Source of the DNA: Sinomonas cellulolyticus | Lineage (GTDB): Bacteria; Actinomycetota; Actinomycetes; Actinomycetales; Micrococcaceae | Direction: 5' to 3' | Assembly: GCF_014656475.1 (NCBI RefSeq) | Contig: NZ_BNCM01000005.1 | Location: forward strand, 248,001 to 312,000 | Length of the DNA stretch: 64,000 nt | Shown here: piece by piece, positions 58,166 to 64,000 of the stretch | Position numbering within the stretch: the stretch's first letter is position 1 | How the letters are laid out: every line of letters starts with the position of its first letter | Position numbers and translations under genes: made by a program | Notes under the pieces: generated by a model | Told to the model about the DNA's origin: nothing | Seen by the model: the letters and a program-made list of their open reading frames with translations, nothing else | The model's database searches: none

Positions 58166-58681
58166 TCAACGCTGGGCATTCAGAGCAGCGGCGATCTCCT
58201 CCGCGAGCGCCTCGGGGCTCCCCCGCCTCGCATCGATCCGGTGGGTCGCGACCTCCTCGTAGAGCGGGCGCCTCAGCTCGTGGTTCCGCTGCCAGGCCGT
58301 GGCAACGTCGCCGCCGAAGAGCGGCCGTCCGCCCGCGAGCCGCGGCAGGACGGTGGCCAGGTCGGTCTCGAGCCAGACCACGGTGGCGCGGCCTAGGAGA
58401 CGGCGAGTCCCATCGTCGAGAACGGCCCCGCCGCCGAGGGAGAGCACGGCATGCGACGTCCCACCCGTACCGTCGAGCAGCGAAGCCACGGTCTCTGCCT
58501 CGAGCTGCCGGAACTGCTCCTCTCCAAGGGACGCGTAGAGCTCGGGGATAGGCCCATGCACGGCGGCCAGCTCGTGGTCGCTGTCCAGGAAGGGAATCCC
58601 GAGGAGCCGCCCCAGGGCCTCCCCGACGGCGGACTTCCCCGCACCGGTGGAGCCGATGAGCACGATCGCGCCCTCATGCAT
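58166..58681 (-). CDS. Shikimate kinase-like protein
   Basis: A 171-residue P-loop kinase with all shikimate-kinase marks: Walker A GSTGAGKS (10-17), DSD in PFLDSDHEL, FRQLEAETV, the shikimate-binding GGG of LSLGGGAVL, the lid Arg in GGRPLF, and RRPLYEEVA. Such an enzyme phosphorylates shikimate in aromatic amino-acid synthesis. It is away from aroC/aroB and instead overlaps the stop of a LysR gene by eight bases, so it may serve a catabolic or regulatory context or act on another acid. AAGGGCG precedes the ATG at 58681. Confidence 0.82.
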   Translation of the reverse strand: MHEGAIVLIGSTGAGKSAVGEALGRLLGIPFLDSDHELAAVHGPIPELYASLGEEQFRQLEAETVASLLDGTGGTSHAVLSLGGGAVLDDGTRRLLGRATVVWLETDLATVLPRLAGGRPLFGGDVATAWQRNHELRRPLYEEVATHRIDARRGSPEALAEEIAAALNAQR

Positions 58682-59567
58682 GGAAACGTCGCCCTTCTGT
58701 ACGAAGCAGCTCGATGAATTCATGGACGAATGGATGGCTGCCTGCCGTCGCAGCCCACGTTTCCACGGTCAGGGCATGGCCCTCCGCATCGACTTCCTTC
58801 ACCTCGACCCAGCGCCAGCTGGGCATGTTGCGGCCGGCGGAGGGCCTGGTCATGAGCGCGGCGTCGACGCGCGAGCTCATCGCGATGAGCTCGCTGTGCT
58901 GGGAGAACTTCCGGAAGATCCAGTCGGGGGTGACTCCGGCGGCCCGGGAGGCCTCGCGCAGCCGCGTCCCCTCGCCCGCCACTTCTCCGTCGGCGTGGGC
59001 CATGACGCGCAGCCCTGCGAGGTCGGCGAAGCGGACCGACCGCTGGCTGCTGAGCGGTGAGTCGGGCGGAACGGCCACCCCGATCCTCTGAGTGAGGACC
59101 CGTTCCGAGGCGTACTCCGGCGGCGCGAGGTGAAGCAGGCCGACCTCAAGGCGTCCTTCCCTGAGCATGACCCGCTGTTCGTCACTGCTGGCCTCGTGCA
59201 GGGAGATGTCCGCGTGCGGGATCACCTCCCGGGCCTCGCGCACCACCGAGGCAAGCCACTCGTGGGGCACGCCCGGGGGCAGCCCGACCCGCAGGAGCTC
59301 TCTGCTCTCGCTCGCCGTGCGAAGCACCTCGGGGATGCGGTCAACCTCGGCGAACAGGACCTTCAGGTGGCTGTGCAGGCCGCGGCCTGCCCGGGTCAGC
59401 TCGGCGCCTTTCGGGGAGCGGATGAACAGCTCGTGACCCAGCTCGCGCTCCAGGGCGGCCAGCTGGCGGCTGAGCGAGGGCTGCGTCAAATGGAGTGCGT
59501 CCGCGGCCCGGCTGATCGAGCCCAGCTCCGCTACCGCGGAGAAGTAGTGCAGGCTGCGGAGCTCCAT
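58674..59567 (-). CDS. LysR-family transcriptional regulator
   Basis: A 297-residue LysR regulator. The N-terminal winged helix (LHYFSAVAELGSISRAADAL, HLTQPSLSRQLAALE) is classic; the rest is the periplasmic-binding-like effector domain. It is divergent from an FAD oxidoreductase operon across 75 bp that contain a perfect T-n11-A LysR box, and it overlaps the shikimate-kinase-like gene. It likely controls both sides in response to a metabolite. Confidence 0.92.
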   Translation of the reverse strand: MELRSLHYFSAVAELGSISRAADALHLTQPSLSRQLAALERELGHELFIRSPKGAELTRAGRGLHSHLKVLFAEVDRIPEVLRTASESRELLRVGLPPGVPHEWLASVVREAREVIPHADISLHEASSDEQRVMLREGRLEVGLLHLAPPEYASERVLTQRIGVAVPPDSPLSSQRSVRFADLAGLRVMAHADGEVAGEGTRLREASRAAGVTPDWIFRKFSQHSELIAMSSRVDAALMTRPSAGRNMPSWRWVEVKEVDAEGHALTVETWAATAGSHPFVHEFIELLRTEGRRFHA

Positions 59568-59578
59568 GGCCCAATCCT

Positions 59579-59593
59579 ATGCCTTCCAGGCAT
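59579..59593. promoter_or_regulatory. LysR box
   Basis: ATGCCT-TCC-AGGCAT is a perfect inverted repeat that includes the T-n11-A pattern (T59580, A59592). It lies 12 bp before the lysR ATG and 50 bp before the FAD oxidoreductase ATG, the expected place for a divergent LysR target and for autorepression. Confidence 0.7.
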
Positions 59594-59642
59594 GGGAGCG
59601 GAGCCCAGAAGGCAATGGCCACATGGGGTGATCGGGGTCACC

Positions 59643-60911
59643 ATGAAGGGGATGATTCACGACCCGAAGGTCCTCAGCGTCGACGTCGCGGTGATCGGGG
59701 GCGGCGCCGCCGGGGTCGCCGCCGCTCTCGGCGCCGCACAGGCCGGCGCGAGGGTTTGCCTCGTCGAGCAGTATGGCTTCCTCGGCGGCGCGGCCACGGT
59801 CAGCTCGGTCCTGACCCATTGCGGCTTCTTCGACCAGACCAAGGAGCAGGTGGTCGCCGGAGTCGGCCAGCAGTTCCTCGACGGGTTGCAGAAGCGGGAC
59901 CTGTACCGCACGGAGACATTTAGAGCCTCCGGCAACACGGTGGTGCTCCTCGACCTCGAGACCACCAAGACAGTCTTCGACGACCTCGTCTCGGGGGCGG
60001 GGGTCGTGCTCCTCCTGCACAGCCATCTCGTTGCGGCGGTGCGGGACGGCGACCGCATCGCGCAGATCGACATCTCCCATCGGGGTGGTCACCTCAGAGT
60101 CGAGGCCGCCGCCTTCATCGACTGCAGCGGGGACGGCGCGCTCATCGCGGCCTCGGGGGCCGAGGCCCTGGTGTCGCCCGTCGGCGAGCGGCAGGCCAGC
60201 ACCCTGGTGATGCGGGCTGGCGGCGTCAGGGAGGACGCCGACCTGTCGGCCGAGAGCATGGCCGCGGCCGTCCGCCGCTACGAATCCCTGACCGGCACCG
60301 CGCTCACCCGTGACCACGGCGTTGCGGTGCGCATGCCGGTCTCGGGCGAGATCATGCTCCTGCTCGCCGACCAGCACCGCGACGTCTTCGACGTCCAGGA
60401 ACTCTCGGCGGCAGAAGTGGCGGGGCGGCGCCTCTGCTGGCACTACCTCGAGGCGTTCCGGCTCTTCCTCCCCGGATGGGAGGCTGCCTTCCTCGCAGCG
60501 ACTGGGCCGCAGCTGGGCATCCGTGAAGGCAGACGCCTGCACGGCAGGGAAACCGTGCGTGCCCAGGACGTTGCCGAGGGGCGCAAGAGGCCGGCCGAGG
60601 GGATCGCACGGTGCGGGTGGCCCATGGAAGACCACAGTGTCCCGGGAGTCACCGCCTACACCGCGGTCAAGGACAAGGGCTGGTACCACATCCCCTACGG
60701 GAGCCTCTGCTCCTCCACCATCGAGAACCTCTGGGCCGCCGGGAGGCTGGTCAGCGCCGACCAGCGCGCCTTCGCCTCCCTGCGAGTCATGGGGACCGCC
60801 TTCGCCACCGGACATGCTGCCGGGGTCGCAGGCGCCGTCTACGCGCACGCCGGGCGGCACGACCTCGGCGCCATCCGCACCCTCCTGACCCAGCAAGGAG
60901 CACTTATCTGA
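59643..60911 (+). CDS. FAD-dependent oxidoreductase (FAD_oxidored family)
   Basis: A 422-residue flavoprotein. The FAD-binding motif is DVAVIGGGAAGVAAALGAAQ near the N-terminus, followed by VEQYGFLGGAATVSSVLTHC and a FIDCSGDGALIAASG segment, both features of the FAD_oxidored family. The C-terminal IPYGSLCSSTIENLWAAGRL and ASLRVMGTAFATGHAAGVAG close the FAD site. These enzymes oxidise or reduce small organic substrates; the substrate is unknown. The ATG at 59643 is chosen at the family start. Its stop shares one base with the next gene's ATG. Confidence 0.85.
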   Translation: MKGMIHDPKVLSVDVAVIGGGAAGVAAALGAAQAGARVCLVEQYGFLGGAATVSSVLTHCGFFDQTKEQVVAGVGQQFLDGLQKRDLYRTETFRASGNTVVLLDLETTKTVFDDLVSGAGVVLLLHSHLVAAVRDGDRIAQIDISHRGGHLRVEAAAFIDCSGDGALIAASGAEALVSPVGERQASTLVMRAGGVREDADLSAESMAAAVRRYESLTGTALTRDHGVAVRMPVSGEIMLLLADQHRDVFDVQELSAAEVAGRRLCWHYLEAFRLFLPGWEAAFLAATGPQLGIREGRRLHGRETVRAQDVAEGRKRPAEGIARCGWPMEDHSVPGVTAYTAVKDKGWYHIPYGSLCSSTIENLWAAGRLVSADQRAFASLRVMGTAFATGHAAGVAGAVYAHAGRHDLGAIRTLLTQQGALI

Positions 60912-61750
60912 TGACAGAAACAACCCACGTCGCGCGGGGCAGAATCGTCCTCACCGGGGCCGCAGGAAGCCTTGCCCGGGACATCATTCCCTACCTCCGT
61001 GACCGCGGCTACGAGGTGCTCTGCCTCGACCAGGCCGAGCCCGCGGACCCCATGGGCTGTGAGTGGGTCATTGCGTCGATCCAGGACCGCGACCGGCTCC
61101 GGGAAGCGTTCGCCGGCTGCGCCGCCGTCGTGCATCTTGCCGGTATCCCGCTCGAGGCGAGCTGGGAGGAGATCGCCAGGACCAACATCGACGGTACAGA
61201 GTCTGTGCTCGAGGCCGCGCGCGCCGTCGGCGTCCCCAAGGCGGTGCTCGCCAGCTCGATCCACGCGGCCGGGTTCACGCCGGTTCCTCACCGCGGCGAG
61301 ACGCTGCCCGATGACGTCCCGGCTCGTCCCAACACCTTCTACGGTGTATCGAAAGCTGCGGTGGAGGCACTCGGGAGCCTCTACGCGGACCGCCACGGCA
61401 TGGACGTGGTGTGCCTGAGGATCGCCTCGCGGTTCAGCACGCCGCAGAACGAGCGGATGCTCAGCACCTGGCTCTCGCCGGCGGACGCCGGGCGCCTGTT
61501 CGACGCCGCGCTCTCCAATGCGGCGGGCGGCTTCCGCATCGTCTGGGGCGTCTCGCGCAATACCCGCAGCTACTTTTCGCGGGAGGGCGGTCGGTCGATC
61601 GGGTTCCACCCGGAGGACGACGCCGAGGCGTACGCCCATGACCTGCCCGCCGACGCCGCAGGGGCCGCCCAAGGATCGGAGTGGGACCAGCGCTGCATCG
61701 GGGGCGTGTTCTGCTCACCGGAGCCGCCCATGTTCTCGCGGCAGGCGTGA
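60911..61750 (+). CDS. NAD-dependent epimerase/uronate-dehydrogenase-like SDR
   Basis: A 279-residue extended short-chain dehydrogenase. The NAD motif is GAAGSLA (16-22) with Ala where the last Gly of GxxGxxG is usual. The active site has SSIHAAG and the YGVSK Y-x3-K pair. Overall layout, with VVHLAGIPLEASWEEI and the late NTRSYFSREGGRSIGFHPEDDAEAYA, matches uronate dehydrogenases, which oxidise uronates to aldarolactones. Coupled to the FAD enzyme (TGATG) in a LysR-controlled operon; a sugar-acid pathway is inferred. Confidence 0.82.
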   Translation: MTETTHVARGRIVLTGAAGSLARDIIPYLRDRGYEVLCLDQAEPADPMGCEWVIASIQDRDRLREAFAGCAAVVHLAGIPLEASWEEIARTNIDGTESVLEAARAVGVPKAVLASSIHAAGFTPVPHRGETLPDDVPARPNTFYGVSKAAVEALGSLYADRHGMDVVCLRIASRFSTPQNERMLSTWLSPADAGRLFDAALSNAAGGFRIVWGVSRNTRSYFSREGGRSIGFHPEDDAEAYAHDLPADAAGAAQGSEWDQRCIGGVFCSPEPPMFSRQA

Positions 61751-61850
61751 CCACATGGCGGACACTGACGACGAGCGGCGATGTGGGCCTGAACGCGCGA
61801 GTAGGATCGCGACGGAGCGGTTCGCCGCCACATCTGACAAGGAATGACCT

Positions 61851-62654
61851 GTGAGCACATCCTCAATGCCCGTGGATGCGGGCACCACGGCCTTCGAGAT
61901 CGACGACGTCTCGAAGGTGTTCGTGGGAAAGACGCCTGTCCAAGCGCTGGCGAATATCAATCTCGAGCTCAGGGCCGGCTCGTTCACGTGCATTGTGGGC
62001 CCCTCGGGATGCGGGAAGTCGACCCTGCTGCGCATTCTCGGCGACCTCGAGACGGCGACCCAGGGCCGTGTCATCACCAACCTCCCGTCGTCCAACGTTC
62101 CGAAGTCCGCGTTCGTGTTCCAAGAGCACGGCGTCTTCCCCTGGTTCAACGTCCTGCAGAATGTCGCCTTCGGCGAGCAGATGGCCGCCGTGGGGAAGAG
62201 GGAGCGTGAGGAGCACGCGCGGCACTGGATCTCGGAGGTGGGGCTCACAGGCTTCGAGCAGGCCTATCCGCATCAGCTCTCGGGAGGCATGCGCCAGCGC
62301 ATCGCGATCGCCCGCGCGTTCGCCACGGGCTCGCCGTCGCTGCTCATGGATGAGCCTCTGGGTGCGCTCGACGCGCAGACCCGGATGCTCATGCAGGAGC
62401 AGCTCGTGCGGCTTTGGGAAGCCGAGCGCAAGACGGTGGTGCTTGTGACGCATGCGATCGAGGAGGCGCTGCTGCTCGGCGACCAGATCGTCGTCATGTC
62501 GGCCCGTCCGGGGCGGATCAAGGAGATCATCGACGTGCCCTTCCCGCGCCCCCGGAAGGTGGAGATCGAGGGCACGGAGGAATTCGCCCACATGCGGCAG
62601 GCCATCTGGGAATCGCTCCGCGACGAAGTCCAAGCATCTCTGAGGTATTCATGA
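61851..62654 (+). CDS. ABC importer ATPase, nitrate/sulfonate/taurine type (SsuB-like)
   Basis: A 267-residue ATPase. Walker A is GPSGCGKST, the Q-loop QEHGVFPWFNVLQN is characteristic of the SsuB/TauB/NrtD group, the signature is QLSGGMRQRIAIARAF, and Walker B is SLLMDEPLGALDAQ. The GTG start has AAGGAA upstream. A promoter-like TAGGAT lies ~45 bp upstream, so this importer may have its own promoter besides read-through. Its stop overlaps the permease ATG by four bases. Confidence 0.9.
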   Translation: MSTSSMPVDAGTTAFEIDDVSKVFVGKTPVQALANINLELRAGSFTCIVGPSGCGKSTLLRILGDLETATQGRVITNLPSSNVPKSAFVFQEHGVFPWFNVLQNVAFGEQMAAVGKREREEHARHWISEVGLTGFEQAYPHQLSGGMRQRIAIARAFATGSPSLLMDEPLGALDAQTRMLMQEQLVRLWEAERKTVVLVTHAIEEALLLGDQIVVMSARPGRIKEIIDVPFPRPRKVEIEGTEEFAHMRQAIWESLRDEVQASLRYS

Positions 62655-63541
62655 GCGCCACACCCACTGCTCCTCGCTCAGAGGCCCCGCGGGCAGACGC
62701 CTTCCAACCGTCCCCGGATCTGAATGGCGCAATTGCCCGCGAGTACCGCCGGGAGCGCAGGCTCAGGACACGGGACCTGCTGCTGGCGATCGCAACGCCC
62801 ATCGTGCTGATGGCGTGCTGGGAGGTCGCTGCCCGGGGCGGCCTCCTCGACGCGCGCCTCTTCACTCCCCCGAGCAAGATTGTCGAGCGGGCGGCGCAGA
62901 TGATCGCCGACGGCGAGCTGTGGGGGCACATCGAGGCGACGTCCGCACGGCTGCTCGCGGGCTTCGTGATCGGCTCGGTGCTCGGGATCATCGCCGGGCT
63001 GGCCATGGGGGTGTGGCGGCCGGTCCGCGCCGCGCTCGGTCCCACGTTCACTGCGCTCTACGCACTGCCCAAGATCGCCATCCTGCCGCTCCTGCTGCTC
63101 ATCTTCGGGCTGACCGAGACGCCGAAGGTGCTCGCCGTCGTCATCTCCGTCTTCTTCGTAGTGCAGATCAACACCCTCGCCGGGATCGTCCAGATCGATG
63201 CGCGCATCCTCGAGGCGGCGCGCGCGTATAAGGCCACGGGCTGGCGGCTGTTCCGCTACATCCTGCTGCCAGCCGCTACACCGGCCATCATGACCGGGCT
63301 CCGGGTGTCCGCGGGCATGTCCGTCATCGTGATCACCGCTGTCGAGTTCGTTGCCTCCAACGACGGGCTCGGCTATCTCATCTGGAACTCGTGGCAGCTG
63401 TTCCAGCCACAGGACATGTACGTGGGGCTGATCACCGTCTCCCTGCTCGGCGCCGTCCTGACGGGCCTCATCATCCTCTTCGAGCGGGCGCTGCTTCCGT
63501 GGCGGCGGCCCGGCGGATCGCACAGGAAGGTCAAGAAATGA
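62651..63541 (+). CDS. ABC importer permease (SsuC-like)
   Basis: A 296-residue permease of the BPD_transp_1 family with six membrane segments after a ~40-residue cytoplasmic N-terminus. The EAA loop reads EAARAYKATGWRLFRYILLP, the usual form for sulfonate/nitrate/aliphatic-acid importers. It is coupled to the ATPase upstream and the binding protein downstream by four-base ATGA overlaps. The substrate is unresolved. Confidence 0.9.
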   Translation: MSATPTAPRSEAPRADAFQPSPDLNGAIAREYRRERRLRTRDLLLAIATPIVLMACWEVAARGGLLDARLFTPPSKIVERAAQMIADGELWGHIEATSARLLAGFVIGSVLGIIAGLAMGVWRPVRAALGPTFTALYALPKIAILPLLLLIFGLTETPKVLAVVISVFFVVQINTLAGIVQIDARILEAARAYKATGWRLFRYILLPAATPAIMTGLRVSAGMSVIVITAVEFVASNDGLGYLIWNSWQLFQPQDMYVGLITVSLLGAVLTGLIILFERALLPWRRPGGSHRKVKK

Positions 63542-64000
63542 TCAGAGCTAGGCTAGGGGCTCTCGTGGCCGTCGTCGCCATCGCGTTGACTGGCTGCGGC
63601 GCATCGTCCTCCTCGGACGGGAAGGCATCCGCATCGGGAGACCTACAGACCGTCAACGTCGGACAGGTGCAGCTGCCGATCTTCGCCCCAATGTACGTGG
63701 CGGACGCGAAGGGCTACTTCAAGGATGCGGGCATCAAACTGAACCTGCAGAACGTCAAGTCGGGCCAGGACGCCGTGCCGCTCGCTTCAAGCGGCAAGCT
63801 CGACGTCGTGGTAGCCGGCTTCTCCGCTGGAATGTTCAGCGCCATGGAGGCCGGGCTGGACATTAAGGTGGTGGGCTCGATGGGCGTCTCCGACGGGACC
63901 AAGAACTCCCCCACGGACCTCGTCGTGGCGAAGAAGCTTGTGGACGACGGCACCGTCAAGGGCATCGGCGACCTGAAGGGCAAGAAGATCGCCGTGGCCG
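63538..64000 (+). CDS. ABC importer substrate-binding lipoprotein (SsuA/NMT1-like), partial
   Basis: The first 154 codons of a binding protein that continues past the window edge. The lipobox LTGC gives a lipidated Cys at residue 20. The mature sequence (VGQVQLPIFAPMYVADAKGY, then LNLQNVKSGQDAVPLASSGK and GDLKGKKIAVA) is the SsuA/NMT1/ThiY-type fold that binds sulfonates, pyrimidines or aromatic sulfonates. The ATG overlaps the permease stop by four bases. Confidence 0.88.
   Translation, partial: MIRARLGALVAVVAIALTGCGASSSSDGKASASGDLQTVNVGQVQLPIFAPMYVADAKGYFKDAGIKLNLQNVKSGQDAVPLASSGKLDVVVAGFSAGMFSAMEAGLDIKVVGSMGVSDGTKNSPTDLVVAKKLVDDGTVKGIGDLKGKKIAVA

Overview
The window is a GC-rich, gene-dense actinobacterial chromosome segment. 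A perM/DUF6350-purN pair, an Rpf-type secreted muralytic protein, a DUF6318 lipoprotein, a mycothiol-type maleylpyruvate isomerase homologue and an MgtA-like mannosyltransferase point to Micrococcaceae (Arthrobacter/Sinomonas-like). That placement is inference from gene content. I found no rRNA, tRNA, CRISPR array, transposase, integrase or phage structural gene. About 57 protein genes are called; the last runs off the right edge.

Layout. 0.1-10 kb: DoxX-like membrane protein, MFS carriers, SRPBCC protein, purN and perM-like gene, Old Yellow Enzyme, and an mgtA-like mannosyltransferase next to UDP-glucose 6-dehydrogenase. 9.8-15.9 kb: a coupled DUF6318 lipoprotein/PKD-like pair with a low-GC patch, a SWIM-SNF2 helicase, and an Rpf-LysM protein behind a structured leader. 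16-21.3 kb: NCS1 permease, a hydantoin-racemase-like protein with an altered active site, glutathione-independent formaldehyde dehydrogenase and an FAD monooxygenase. 21.3-27.5 kb: a papain-fold peptidase, then an IclR-controlled operon of MFS carrier, FAH-family enzyme, PfkB sugar kinase, 3-hexulose-6-phosphate synthase and 6-phospho-3-hexuloisomerase.

27.5-42.6 kb is the most coherent block. It holds three LigM-type tetrahydrofolate-dependent O-demethylase homologues, MetF, PurU, a catechol 2,3-dioxygenase-like protein, an aldehyde dehydrogenase, PadR and GntR regulators and a complete five-gene Liv-type ABC importer. Together they look like a route for importing methoxylated aromatics, passing the methyl group to tetrahydrofolate, oxidising it (MetF, then PurU to formate) and opening the ring. 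A 12-bp motif is shared by the ligM-2/ligM-3 and gntR/livG divergent promoters.

42.7-54 kb: a voltage-gated-type potassium channel, hemerythrin, isomerase and hydrolase genes, an AddB/AddA-like nuclease-helicase pair, a small unknown gene and a DHA2-type MFS exporter. 54-56.7 kb: cspA with a long leader, a fatty-acid desaturase and two coupled unknown genes. 56.7-64 kb: a GlcD-like oxidase, a shikimate-kinase-like gene overlapping a LysR regulator, and, divergent from them behind a clear LysR box, an FAD oxidoreductase, a uronate-dehydrogenase-like gene and an SsuBCA-type ABC importer.

Across the window the 10-mer GCACGACGGC (either strand) occurs at least 18 times, including inside terminator-like stems, far more often than base composition alone predicts.
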